Source: Macrolepiota albuminosa
Taxonomy: Eukaryota; Basidiomycota; Agaricomycetes; Agaricales; Agaricaceae
Assembly: GCA_027475525.1 (NCBI GenBank)
Contig: JAMWFC010000113.1
Coordinates: 558,001 to 622,000 of the forward strand
Reading direction: 5' to 3'
Length of the DNA: 64,000 bases
Shown: positions 45,171 to 56,831 of the stretch, piece after piece
Numbering within the stretch: position 1 is the stretch's first letter
How the letters are laid out: the number at the start of each line of letters is the position of its first letter
Position numbers and translations under genes: made by a program
The notes under the pieces: model-generated
Told to the model about the DNA's origin: nothing
Seen by the model: only the letters and a program-made list of their open reading frames with translations
Databases searched by the model: none

Positions 45171-47781
45171 ACGGCAAAAATCGAAGACATTTTTCCCACA
45201 CATAGTCCGCTGCACAGAAAAACCTCGATCTATTCTAGATCTCGGAAACAGGACGATATGGCTTCTGCTCAGACGAAACTCATCGATCAAGTTTTATCTC
45301 TCAATCAGAGACTGTGCACGACTCAACAAGCCCTCATAGTACAAGGTCGTGAGGAAAAAATTTGTTCACGAGTAATTGAGTTGGAGTCTCAAATTGGTAG
45401 CTTGCGCGTCGCTTTGCTGTTTCTCGCCAGTCAGCAGAAGATTGAGGAGACTCAGGCTACACTTGATTCTCTAACTAATGAGCTAGCCGCTAAAAGGACA
45501 GAGCTTATGAATACCTCCGAACAATTCGCTAGTGGAACCGGTGTTACTCCAGTTCCAGCTCTTCCCGACCCGCAGCCATGTTCAATTCCACCCACTGAAT
45601 TACCTCACAAACCCGCATCAAAGAGCTCATCCTTGGTTCCGTCAACGAGACTCAGAAAGAAAAGGAAAACCATGGACAATCTGCCTAGCGGGAGAAATGC
45701 TCCACCACCTGCTCTGATGTACTCGGATGCAGATATGGTATGTTTCTATTGTGATGCATTCCTATTTCATATCGGAATTGACATGGGTGCCCATCCAATC
45801 AGACATCCATTATGTGACTTTGATCCTCTTCCGAACGGGGTCCAGACCTTAAGGGTCTCACTTGACTCTAGTCGGATCTCACATAGGGAAAGTCTTTTGG
45901 AGTTCACATGTTCTCATTTATATCGGGCACCCTACTGTACTCTTCTATATTCTAACCTCACGATTCATTATACCTATTTTATCTTGACACAATCCCCATT
46001 GCCGTGCTCAACCATGGCCGCGGGTTTATTATCTCAGCCCACTTCTTCAGACCTCACTCTGACTTTGGGACATTCTTGGTGTCTAAAGGACAATTCTACG
46101 TTGAAGTTCTCTTGTTCGACGCCTTCTTACTCAACTAACTATAGTTTGATCTTGCGTTTGATCCGTTTCATTCTGTACATGTTTTTGTTATCAATTACTG
46201 TTCCTCTTGTGTCCGCTCAACCTACTTCTGCTCGATCTCATGTCTCAATTCTTGCCCTTAATGCCAATGGACTTGTCAGTCCAGTGAAGCTTGCCCTAAT
46301 TGGCCCCCTGATAGCAAAATTAACTCCGCACTTTTTCGCCATATCAGAGACCAAAACTAGGTCTAATGCGGGTGCAAATCTTCCTATCTCTAATTATGAG
46401 ATCTTGGAGGAAAACGGGGTACAATGTTCAGCTCATCGCGGAAAATGGGGCATTGTGTTGGGCGTACGTAAAGATATTCAAATTATTTCTCGCATTAATC
46501 TTAGTCATGCCACTTTCCGTGGTCGTGTTGTTGCTGCTGATGTTGTCATCCCTTGCTCTCACTCAGCATCATTTGTCCATCGAATTTTCGCTGTTTACGC
46601 ACCTTGCGATCCTGGACTCGACGAGCTATCAAGGAATTTTTGGACTAATCTTACTGATATAGTGCATCATACAAAGACTTCATGGTCTTTATTCGGTGAC
46701 CTAAACGCTACAGTATCTGCTACGGAGAGAGCTTCAGACAATTTACTGGCCAGACAATGTTTACTGAATTTCATCAATACGACGGAGGGAACTGATTTAT
46801 GGCAGAAAACTCCTGATTCTAACAGATTTATCAACTGGACTAGTCGTGCATGGCATTCAAATGATGGCGGAAATATTATTGATCGGGTTATCACCTCTAC
46901 CTGAAATTTAACTGACTTTGAAATTTATACTGATCACACATGGATTCCAGGCACCAACCATAGAGCAATTGTTGCAAAATTAATCCTCTCTTCTAATATC
47001 ATAGGTACAAGACATACATCTCATCCAGAACCTACTGTTTTGTTTGACCCACTGCCTCCTCCACGGATAAAATACCCGTCCAAAGCTGACAACAGCAAGT
47101 TCAAAATCTTCTCAGATCAAGTCGACAGACTTGTGGAGGAAGACAGAGAAAGTCTTGACAAGGAGATAATAGATGACGATTCATATTTGCTTCGATATGA
47201 GAAGCTTACTAACATTATTGGGCAGGTTGCCGAAAATGTTTTTGGACGTAATAAGCCCTTCAATCATACCAACAAGAAAATCACTTCCCCTGCAATACGT
47301 GAGATTGTCTCAAAAATTCGACATATAGGGGGAGCTATCTCCATTTTAAAAGGCACCAGTCAAAATGCTTCTTACGGATCGTTAAGAGCTTATGAATCAT
47401 TGAGCATTCAATTTAACTCTTTACCCTCGAAACCAGGATTGACATTACTAAAATTTTTTGTCAACACTAGAAGAACCTACTACAGCGACTTATACGCGGC
47501 CCAGAAATCTGAAATCTGGGAGAAGGCCAAAACGTCAGGATTTTGGGAAAATATCTGGTGTTCTGTCTGGTGGATCATCAAAAAAACTCATGGGTGGGGC
47601 CTCCTCGTTCATCTCTTTACCCACCGCATTGGCATCATCACAAAATCCGGACACGTTAATCACTAATCCCGAGGAAGTTGCAGAGCTTACCCGAGAATAC
47701 TTCGCAAACTTGTATAAGCGATCACCACCTCCTGATAAACCGAAACCTTGGTTATCTACCCCTTCAGTGATTCATGTTTGA
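45171..47781 (+). pseudogene. LINE ORF: coiled coil plus AP-like endonuclease
   Basis: From the gap, the frame encodes a coiled coil (KLIDQVLSLNQRL, EETQATLDSLTNELAAKR), a spacer, then an exonuclease-endonuclease-phosphatase domain: HVSILALNANGL, FFAISETKTRS, WSLFGDLNATVSATE and the DRVITST end. This nuclease nicks target DNA for reverse transcription. TGA 46902-46904 interrupts before NLTDFEIYTDHTW; Trp would fit. The 47040-47570 part (QVDRLVEEDRESLDKEI, TRRTYYSDLYAAQK) links to RT. A frameshift near 47565 moves to the frame NPEEVAELTREYFANLYK. The region is collinear with the RT that follows. Confidence 0.82.
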
Positions 47782-47787
47782 GATAGG

Positions 47788-49320
47788 GTGAAAGAAGATC
47801 CGTTTGTTTGGCCCATCCTGGCAACCTTATCGGATTTTCGCGCTATGCTGAGAAAAGGTAACCCACGCCCATCACCTGGACCAGACGGCTGGGAGAAATG
47901 GTGCGTTAAAAATTTGTCCAACCGGGTCTTACAATTGGTTCTAGATTTACATAACTATTCTGTGATGAATGCTCGTTTTCCTGGTAACTTAAAAGATGCA
48001 CATTTGACTTATTTTCATAAAAGAGGAATACGTACCAATCTCTCTAACTGGAGAGGCCTAATCATCTCGAATTTTTTAGCCAACTCACCGATGACGTGGC
48101 TAAACTACAAACTATCCCCATATGCAGCGCGACTTGGTATCATACCAGACACACAAGTGGCTACACAGCCAGGGGTACAGACTTGCGACCTCATGAGCTT
48201 CCTTGCTGGGTTGAAAACCTGGAGTCGGCGTAATAAGAAGACCATATTTTTACTAAAACGTGACCAGTTAAAGGGCTTTGATTATCTATCACCTCACGGC
48301 TTTTACGATGCATGCAATGCGTACGGACTACCCTCATCAATTTGTGTTTGTGATCTAGACAGGGCAGCACAATCGTCAGTAAAATGCTTCCCTCGAACGG
48401 CCTTCGGTATCACCTCTCCGATTGTTGTTGATGGGGTGACCAAACAAGGCGGTCCCATTTCACCCTTCAAATCCACGATCACCACGAGTCTAGGACATAG
48501 ATATTTGGATGACTTATCTGGTCGGGATCCTGATGCGGTGGTTATTGAAAGTGCGTCTAAATCAATTGGTGATCCACATCTTCCGGACGATTATAATACT
48601 CTGACCTTATCCATGACGGAGGCAACGGATGATAGCTATCTCGTTGCACTTACTCATGAATCCTTGCGACGGTACACTCTCGAGATGGAGAGATTCCAGC
48701 TCGCTTATGGATGGTTAACATCTTGGGAAAAAACAACGGTACATGTATTGAATACACCTGATCCACTACCTCCGACACTCTCTTTCCCTTCTATCTCTAA
48801 CGAACCAGGAATTGATCCCTGGACAGTCTCGGAACATGAGGTTCCAGTCTCTACTGACAAATTTAATTTTTTACGCACGCAGGTTGACGACCCAAAATCC
48901 AGATACTCCGAGTTACTCAACTTGATTGACTCTTTTGTGTTTCCTAGCTTTACCACTCGGATTCCTTTTACTCTAATCCGCAAGATCATTTCTCAAAATC
49001 TAATTTCTAGATGCCGGGCATTATTATCTCTCCAACCAATTGCGCACGCTGACGCTATCAAACTTGATCAGCGCCTTACACAACGTGTCCATGACTTCCT
49101 TGGCTTCCCATTCTGCCCTTCATCAAAATTACTGACTCTACCACTCGATCTGGGTGGTTTTGAGTTCCCATCAATAGCAAGAATTAATGCAGGAATAGCA
49201 GTCGATGGACTTATTCGAGACCTGAACCATCATATATTGGCATACTGGATAATGGCTAAGATGTCGAGGGAAAATGACGTTCAACTCCGGGATATTACCT
49301 CAAAAAGTGGTCACATATGA
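47788..49320 (+). CDS. LINE reverse transcriptase
   Basis: The frame follows the stop at 47779-47781 and gives 510 codons. RT blocks in order: GNPRPSPGPDGWEKW, YFHKRGIRTNLSNWRGLII (motifs 0-2), IFLLKRDQLKGFDYL (motif A), GVTKQGGPISPFKSTI (motif B) and MTEATDDSYLVA (motif C, catalytic DD kept). Thumb-like sequence follows to TGA 49318-49320. With endonuclease upstream and RNase H downstream this fits a Tad/I-type LINE; the clade is an inference. Confidence 0.87.
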   Translation: MKEDPFVWPILATLSDFRAMLRKGNPRPSPGPDGWEKWCVKNLSNRVLQLVLDLHNYSVMNARFPGNLKDAHLTYFHKRGIRTNLSNWRGLIISNFLANSPMTWLNYKLSPYAARLGIIPDTQVATQPGVQTCDLMSFLAGLKTWSRRNKKTIFLLKRDQLKGFDYLSPHGFYDACNAYGLPSSICVCDLDRAAQSSVKCFPRTAFGITSPIVVDGVTKQGGPISPFKSTITTSLGHRYLDDLSGRDPDAVVIESASKSIGDPHLPDDYNTLTLSMTEATDDSYLVALTHESLRRYTLEMERFQLAYGWLTSWEKTTVHVLNTPDPLPPTLSFPSISNEPGIDPWTVSEHEVPVSTDKFNFLRTQVDDPKSRYSELLNLIDSFVFPSFTTRIPFTLIRKIISQNLISRCRALLSLQPIAHADAIKLDQRLTQRVHDFLGFPFCPSSKLLTLPLDLGGFEFPSIARINAGIAVDGLIRDLNHHILAYWIMAKMSRENDVQLRDITSKSGHI

Positions 49321-49436
49321 TCATGTTATGACGTACGCCACATTTACTATTCAGTTTTATTTTCTACTTTACATCATGGTATTTTCCATGATGTTCGAAA
49401 TGTTTCATCTTATTGTATAAAACGTACACCCTTACA

Positions 49437-49532
49437 TGAAGTTCGAATCGTCTCCGATATCGAACTTCAGGTGTGTCATTAACTCAAAAGATTACTATAC
49501 ATGTACTTATATGTCTCCGATATCGAACTTCA
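49437..49532. repeat. Hairpin and 63-base-spaced direct repeat inside the LINE
   Basis: TGAAGTTCGA (49437-49446) and TCGAACTTCA (49460-49469) form a perfect 10-base stem. GTCTCCGATATCGAACTTCA recurs with period 63 (49450 and 49513). It lies between RT and RNase H frames and may be a small insertion or local duplication. Confidence 0.7.
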
Positions 49533-49577
49533 GAATTTCAGATTGTACTATATACGTGAATACATATACTCTGCATT

Positions 49578-51345
49578 ATGCTGCGACATAAGATCACATT
49601 AGCTGATTGGACTTGTCATACTAATAATTGTGTCTACCCACTAGATGGTCGAGGTCTTAAATGTAACTTCTCGTGCTTCCACGGTTCAATTCCTGCTGCC
49701 TGGTTGATCGCACACGAACACTTAGCCAATCTTCGACTTGCAGTGCGACAAACCGATGTCAACCATTTACTCGAGGGAGACTGTTCAATTTCTCATGTCG
49801 CGGCGGCAACAAAATCGACTCTTCAGGCAGACTGTCAGTTTTCCGGACATGTTGTCAGATCTATTCGTGCTATGGGTGTTACCAAACTTAGAGACTTAGG
49901 CAAGTGGTCTGTTGATGCCGATCAATTGACATCCTTTTCAGTATGCGACATTCCTGAGGGTAGATAGTCGGACGCTCAGAAACGTAACTGGACGTCAGTC
50001 ACAGAAGTATGTGCTCGCATACGAATTGACATGCTCTACAATGAACAATCCGAGCTGTTGTATGCTAAAAACTTTAGACGGCTTAGGGCGGAAAATTACG
50101 TAATGGCCTTGACGTCAAACAGCAACGCTTGGTCCTACTGACGGAGCCCACGATTCAAACCAATGGGGTACAGACGGCTCCATGATTCCAGCATCTGCGA
50201 GTCAATTCGACCACAAATCAGTCACGGCTGTGGTCACTGGTAGAAAGACCGTATGCTTAAAACTCAGTGGTTGTAACATTTCTATACTCCATGGCGAGCT
50301 GATTGGTTTGATTACAGGCCTCATCATATCGCACAATGGACCAATTAATGCGTTAATACACACTGACCACCTCAACTCTGTCAGGTTGATTGACGATAGT
50401 CGTACCACCATCAACCTGGAAAGTAAACTACGACATATGAACGCTCGTTCATATTATCGTTGGTTACTCGCTATCCTTGAGGAATGTCCTGCCATCATTA
50501 AATATACAAAGGGACATGCGAATGGCGATACTTTATCTTCAGTCCTTAACACCACGGCCGATCGACTTGCAGTTAGTGCCCAATCCAATGCAAACACACC
50601 TTACGCTCCGATCCCAACATTTTTTGACGACTACACACTCTACAACTCCACTGATGGTTGGATCGAATCTAACTCCCAACATTACATTGAATGTAGGCTT
50701 GCATTAAACACCGCTCAAGAACTGGAATATAGTGCCGGACTTCGACTTCAGCGTCTTGTTTACGACATCGGATCTCCTCCCGACTTTCCGTATTTACGTG
50801 CATTCTCCTGTTACTCGGTATTAACGCAACTATATGCTCGCGCTGGTCAGCTTCCGACAGCAGCACATCTTCATTCACGAGACAAACTTCCAGTACCTTT
50901 CTGTCGTTTCGGTTGTAAAGTGGAATTCGAGGACGAACATCATATCTTTGTAGACTGTCCTAGGTTCTCCGAATTTAGGAGACAGTCTTCGGAAGAAGTC
51001 TCTCAAAACACGGATAATCGATGCACGGATCTGGTTGAGAAGGGCGTAATATCTCTAGCGACTGCTGCTAAGATCAGACGTGTCGCTAAGTCACTTTTTA
51101 TTGATGATTGTTCCGTTTGGCCGCTGCATAGCACTAAATTCTACCTAGGTAGAATTCCAAGAGTTTACGACCTGATAATACAACCGAATGCGAGCGCCGA
51201 ATCCTCTCTCGAGATCAGACGACAAGCTCATTTCTTTGCCTCGCTCTGGCACATATCTGCCATTCGATTAGCTGGTCGCATTTGGGGTCAGGTTCACAGA
51301 CTCGCTGCGAGTGGTGCCAAATCTTGTTTTTCACCTTTATCTTAG
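49578..51345 (+). pseudogene. LINE RNase H and C-terminal zinc finger
   Basis: The 5' piece (49578-49967: GRGLKCNFSCFHGSIPAAW, LADWTC) ends at a TAG, and a frame change lies near 50130. From 50160 the frame is open: GTDGSM, LHGELIGLITG, IHTDHLNSVRL and TADRLAV supply the four acidic residues of RNase H. The C-terminus has CRFGCKVEFEDEHHIFVDC, a C-C-H-C finger common in such LINEs, and ends FSPLS at TAG 51343-51345. RNase H removes the RNA template after first-strand synthesis. Confidence 0.85.
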
Positions 51346-51812
51346 TCACTGCACATCATTGTGTACTTCATTCGCAGTGGTGGCAAGCTTTCCCTGCGGG
51401 GTTTTGATGCTACCCCACTTGCTCTTTTTTAGTACAGTTCTTACTAGGTCTACCGAGGCGTGTCCATACAGACTCGTCCTTAGCTATTTACTTAGCGGAG
51501 GTAGATAGCCAAATAGTAACATAGTAACATTGCCAGGAGGCACATCAGCTGACCCATAGAAGCGGCGCAGAAACACCTGATCTCAGAGTTTGTTGGCCTG
51601 CGAGTCACGAGGTTCGAGTGACCAGCAGGGTGTGGTCTTTGAGTGAGGTGGCGGTGCTGTCACAGTGCAATTTTCTCTTCCTCTGTGACTACCGCTCACC
51701 GTAGTCTTCACCGTGTCTTGCGTACAAGTCTGGCCTTCAGCCAAAAGTTTTTTTTATTTTCTTCCGTTTCTTCGAAATCCTCTAAGTTAATTCTCACTCG
51801 AGAAAGTCAATC
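51346..51812. other. LINE 3' flank and 5' flank of DIRS-like element 2
   Basis: No gene. It holds a short repeat TAGTAACATAGTAACAT near 51518 and a pyrimidine-rich leader just before the ATG at 51813. I could not find matching terminal repeats on the two sides of DIRS-like element 2. Confidence 0.5.
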
Positions 51813-53654
51813 ATGATCACTCTCACTATCGACCCGAACACGGAACTCAGGCCTAACTTCAGCTCGAACGAATTCCAGTTCGCCAGAGATGCTGTAAGAC
51901 ACGGCAGAAATGATATGTCAGACGAACAGGCTGCTGTTTCCCTAGTTGATATGTGGAATGCCGATCTAGAGCGTAAGAAAGTCATATGGGAGGCGGAGAG
52001 AGAAGAGAGGGAAGCGGCGGAGAGGCAGCCAAATCGTTTGGATGGAGGTAACGTGATCAGACCCGCGGCAGATGATGACACTTTGCCGTCCAGACACTCC
52101 AGAGATCCCTCTCCAGATGAAGAGGAACACGCCCCGAACCTAGTAGCAGGAATGCCAGTTTCAGATGTAATCGAATACCCTCCTGCGCGCTTCGCTATAA
52201 AGAAACTGAGGGAGCGCGAGTACATCGAATTAAGTTACTTTATGCCTGAAGGACGTGCCGAAGCAGCAAAGAACGAGTCGGTGTCTTCGAATGAAGTTTT
52301 CACCTTGGCAAAGGACGATGACGTTTTGTCGCTGAAACCTGTAATTAACTTTAAGGGGTCTAAAGGGAAGGCCACACAGGACGAAGATTTAGCATGGGAT
52401 CAATTATGCATCGCTTCCACTAACTTTCTGGAACACATAGTCCAGGAAACTTGGCCAAGGAACATGATAGACGTGATGCATACCTTTTTTTTCCGTCTGA
52501 CTAACCACAAGCTGCGTAATGAAGGGACAGACGGGCTGAAGGTGCTCACGCTCTATCAAGCAAGAGTAAGAAGGGAATGGCACCGTCAGCTGAAGAACCC
52601 GCCGAAAGGCGGAATATTCGATATCGGTTTGATTGACGACAGAGTACTGAGAACTCTGAAAGATCAGGTGTACGATGCGAAGAGAAGTGCGGTCATGACG
52701 GGTAAGCCCCATCTCACAGCAAAGACCCCAGCAAAGGCTGATCAGAGTTCCATCGTGTCTTCCTTCAGTTTTTTCTCTATTCACCTACAAAATAACACTC
52801 GATATCCCACAAACACCGGTTGCCACGTTATGCTATCCAAAAATATATATATATACTGTTGGCGGGTCCTTCGCCGTCTCGACTGCATTATGCCTTAAAC
52901 TTGCTCTATTGACGGGGGAAATATTCGGGTGCGCTGATTGCTCTACGGCCACTCACACCCATCATGCCTTACACTATTGCATTATTCTCAGGAAATCGCG
53001 CGACCGTCATGCTATTGTGGCGTGCTCTCGCTTCCCATTGCTTTACTCGCACGTAAATGCGTTGCATTAATCTCACGCCAAAATTTTGGCTGTCGCGTAC
53101 CGTTCTCTTGACGGCAAAACAAAAAAAATATATATATATACGAAATTCACACGTTATGCAATCGTGTTCTGCTGCATCGTGACCGCACCAGACCTGCACA
53201 CTTTGAGAAGCAAGATGTCAGCGTGGGCGAGTGCGAGCAAAAACAAAAGGAAGAGATCGGTCTCCCCTCACCCAGATAGAAGCTCAGGTGGTTCGCGGGG
53301 AACCCGAGGCAAAAAGGCAAAAAGGACAAAGAGGGCAACGAGTTTTTTCAGCACCGCGCAGGCGCAGCCTCCAGATCTTCCGGATCGACCAACGCAGCCT
53401 GCGCGGTGTGCCTCGGTCGACACACGCACGACATCTGGAACTGCTCAGCCAGAGACCTGTGGAACGGACAGAAAGCCCACATGTACAGAAACAGGAACGG
53501 ACGGCTCATCAGCCCAGAGGGGAAAGAGCTATGCACCGATTGGCAGAAACCAAAAGGTTGTCGGACTCTCTCACACGACCACAAACACGAGTGCTCAGGC
53601 TGTGGGAAAAAGGACCACGGAGCTCAGAAATGCCATCTCGCTCAGGTCCTTTGA
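51813..53654 (+). CDS. Gag-like protein of DIRS-like element 2
   Basis: ATG 51813 starts MITLTIDPNTELRPNFSSNE. An N-terminal helical part (ADLERKKVIWEAEREEREAA) and a capsid-like part (NFLEHIVQETWPRNMIDV, VRREWHRQL) run to about 52700, where GTAAGCC could be a donor. A non-coding stretch with two TA microsatellites (52840-53140) looks like an intron of about 500 bases. Basic residues (SKNKRKRSVS) follow, then, in another frame, a Cys/His-rich domain CAVCLGRHTHDIWNC...HECSGCGKKDHGAQKC ending at TGA about 53652-53654. The pol frame overlaps its end. Exon junctions are not certain. Confidence 0.65.
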
Positions 53655-55623
53655 GTTCGCAACCCCTTACAATTACCAAGCTTGGGATGCAGAAATTACT
53701 AAAGCCAATCTCACTGCCCAATTTCCCACTCTGGCCCGAGATCTCAGATATGGCTTCGACGTCGGAATCCCAACTATCACTCAAACCTTCGCCCCAGAGA
53801 ACAAAGAATCTGTGCAACGACTGTCAAGCCAGTTTGACGACATTGTAGAGTCAGAGCTGTCCAAAGGTCACTATCTTGGGCCTTTTTCTGGTTGAGAAGT
53901 GGAAGAAATCATCGGCCCTTTTCAGACATCCCCACTTAACATCATCCCAAAACCGAACAAGCCCGGAAAGTACAGACTCGTCCAAAACCTCTCGTACCCC
54001 TATGCTTCGTCCAGCTCAAACCACATCCAATCAGTCAACAGCAGCATCGACTTGTCTGCATACCCTTGCACCTGGGGAACGTTCACCAGCATGTATCAGC
54101 TCATCTTGAGGCTTCCACCGGGGTCTCAGGCAGCAATCCGCGACGTCAAAGAAGCGTACCGCACAGTTCCTATCTTGCCCTCTCAGTGGCCGGGAATTGT
54201 CGTCAGACTACGAGATACCGACACGTTCGCGATCGACACAATGGACTGCTTTGGTCTCGGTTCAGGGTGCGGATGTTACGGAATTGTGGGGGATGCCGGA
54301 GCGCAAATCATTCGGGCTAACGGAATGGGGCCGTTGTCTAAATGGGTGGATGATCATATCTTTTTTCGCGTTAAGCGGGATCATTTATCAGCATACAACG
54401 CGTCTCGTCGCCAGTGGAAGGAAGATGTGCGAGAGAATGGGGGAAAAATGCACAAAGGAGGCCGAATATGGTATCAGGGAGCAAGAAATTTTGAAGATGA
54501 ATGGGACGAGTACGACGAAGACTTGGCTTATCCCCTCATTGATCTGTCTAGTGATAGTCCTAGGTTGGAGAGTGATGCGCAGTTCTCCTATGCAATGCAG
54601 GACGTTGACCGCCTGTCCGATGAGCTCGGAATCCCCTGGGAAAAATCCAAAGACATACCGTTTGGGAATGCCGTCCCTTACATCGGTTTCTGGTGGGATA
54701 TCAACAATCGGCAGGTCAGCATGGCAGCCGAAAAAAGAGGAAAATACGCACAAGCCATTGCAGACTGGGAGAAGTCCGAAACGCACACCCTCGAAGAAGC
54801 ACAGAGCTTATACGGGAAGCTGTTACATGCGTGCTACATGGTTCCACGCAGGAGAGCCTATCTCACAAGTTTGGAAACATTCATGGGCATCTTCCATAAT
54901 TGTCCGTTCATGCCACGGTGTTCACCAAAAGGAACCGCAGAAGATCTGCGCTGGTGGAAGCGAATATTTTCTCAGCCAATGGAGAGAACAATTTCAGAAC
55001 CTCAGCCGCTCACAGATATTGGCGCATACTCCGATGCCAGCTCAGCCACCGGCATCGGCATTGTCATCGGGGAAAGGTGGAGAGCATGGAAGCTTAAGTC
55101 AGGCTGGAGAAGCCCAGGTCGAGACATCGGCTGGGCCGAAGCCGTGGGGTTCCTCTTCTTGGTCACGACCATTGCCAAACACAAAAACAAAGAAAGACGT
55201 TTCAAAGTCTATGGAGATAACAGAGGAGGAGTTGTGGAAGGCTGGTGGACGGGGAGAAGTCGGAACAAGCAAATCAACGAGATATTCAAACTCACCCATG
55301 AAACATGTGACCAGTACGGAATCACAGTTCGCGCTCGATACATACAGAGCGAGCTTAATCCAGCCGACGGACCCTCAAGGAGGAGGTATCCATCAAGCGC
55401 CCTCCTGTTGCCACCAATACTCATCCCAGCTCACGTCAGGGGCCTCGTGGCAAACTTTGACGAAGAGTTCGGAGAATCCACCAGTTGCAGCAAAGACGAG
55501 CGAAAATATTCTATGGTCGAAAACCAAGCAGTGGCTTCGGCAACGAGAGGGTCCCCCAGTGACGTCCGCCAAGACCAAGCTGAAGAGTGGCGTCTTTACG
55601 CGGTGTGCTGGGCAAGCCAGTGA
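53617..55623 (+). pseudogene. Reverse transcriptase-RNase H of DIRS-like element 2
   Basis: The frame overlaps the Gag end and encodes LRSFEFATPYNYQAWDAEI, then RT. One TGA (53893-53895) interrupts GPFSG-stop-EVEEIIGPF. After it 574 codons are open: PNKPGKYRLVQNLSYP, GSQAAIRDVKEAYRTVPI (motif A), and WVDDHIFFR (motif C, DD intact, about 54347). RNase H has GAYSDASSATGIGIVIG, GRDIGWAEAVGF, YGDNRGGVVEG and ELNPADGPSR. Restriction of damage to one transition-type stop suggests recent activity. Confidence 0.85.
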
Positions 55624-55799
55624 GCAGCTGGTGGAAGAGTCGAGCTCAGGTTACAGACACAAGCAGAGGAAGCCAATGCCTTACCCCAAGGGCTTGGCGC
55701 CGGTCACATCACCTCTACGCCCTCACGTCGTAGCTCGAGAAAGGCTGCGGCTTTGGAAGCCTGGGCAGCACACTGGCAAGCTTGGGAAGCAGTGTCAGG

Positions 55800-56831
55800 G
55801 CAGGCACAATCTCGGAAGACGACATCAGGAGAGTGTTCATGGTGATGGACGCCGCATGGGCAGACTCAACAAAAGAGACTTACGGCACCGGTCTGCTGCT
55901 GTTCCACGTGTTTTGCGATTTTTGAAGTGTGCTGGAAGAAGAGCGAGCACCCGTCTCTCACACTCTGCTGGAAGCTTTCGTAGCCGCAGCAGCTGGTGCA
56001 TATTCGAGATTGGCAGTCGAGAACTTTTTGGCTGGGATCCGGGCCTGGCATCTGTTACACAACGTAGAATGGAGAATTGAAGAAGCACAAATGCACACTC
56101 TGTTGAGAGCAGCAGAGAGATTGGCGCCGTCATCGTCGAAGAGAAAGAAGAGGAAGCCCTGCACGCCAGCTTTCCTGGAAGCCATCCACAAACAATTGGA
56201 TCTCGATTCTCTGAGCCCTGATCCACTCAACACAGCAGTGTTCGCATGCGCTACGACATGTTTCTACAGCGCAGCACGCCTTGGGGAATTCACAGTGTCA
56301 ACCCTGACCTCATTCGACCCACTCGTACACGTCAAACCCTCAGACATCTCGAACTCCACGGATCGAGCCGGGCTAGCAACCACAGCCTTTTTCCTGCCAA
56401 GAACAAAGTCAGCCGTCCATGGCGAAAAAGTATCCTGGGCGACTCAAAACGGACCATCAGACCCCAAAGAAGCTCTAGAAAACCATCTGAAACTAAATGC
56501 CCCTCCACAGGATGGTCCGCTGTTTGCCTATAGGAACAAGAAGGGAAAATCAGTTCCCCTGACCAAAAAGAAATTCTTGGAGATCCTATCCAAGGCGGCC
56601 AAAGCGGCCGGCTTAGAGCCTTTACAAGGTCACGGGATTCGCATTGGGGCCACGTTGGAATATCTTCTGCGGGGCGTACCCTTTGAAGCGATGAAAGCCA
56701 TCGGTCACTGGACCAGCGACGTGTTTTACAGTTACCTGTCCAAACATGAACAAATTCTTGCGCCTTACCTGCAGGCGGTGCCTTCTTTGCACGAATCCAT
56801 TTTAAGGCTTACGCTCGCCTTCAGGAGGTAG
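55800..56831 (+). pseudogene. Tyrosine recombinase of DIRS-like element 2
   Basis: It inserts the circular cDNA without an integrase. The frame overlaps or follows the RT end. The N-terminal part MDAAWADSTKETYGTGLLLF is followed by TGA 55923-55925, then SVLEEERAPVSHTLLEAF. Catalytic residues are all present: Arg in YSAARLGEF (56277-56279), His and Arg in GHGIRIGAT (56631-56642), His in GHW (56706-56708), and Tyr in FYSYL (56727 or 56733). The frame ends LTLAFRR at TAG 56829-56831. Only the single stop prevents a full protein. Confidence 0.87.

Noticed and set aside
45060..45339. ORFs running through the N gap
   Set aside because: The undetermined bases are unknown, so any frame across them is meaningless.
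54197..56080. Long 627-codon frame overlapping RT and recombinase
   Set aside because: It is a shadow frame; RT-RNase H and recombinase motifs are in the other two frames.
39942..56831. Tyrosine recombinases as captains of a Starship-type element
   Set aside because: Both are linked to RT-RNase H and Gag-like ORFs, the order found in DIRS-like retrotransposons.
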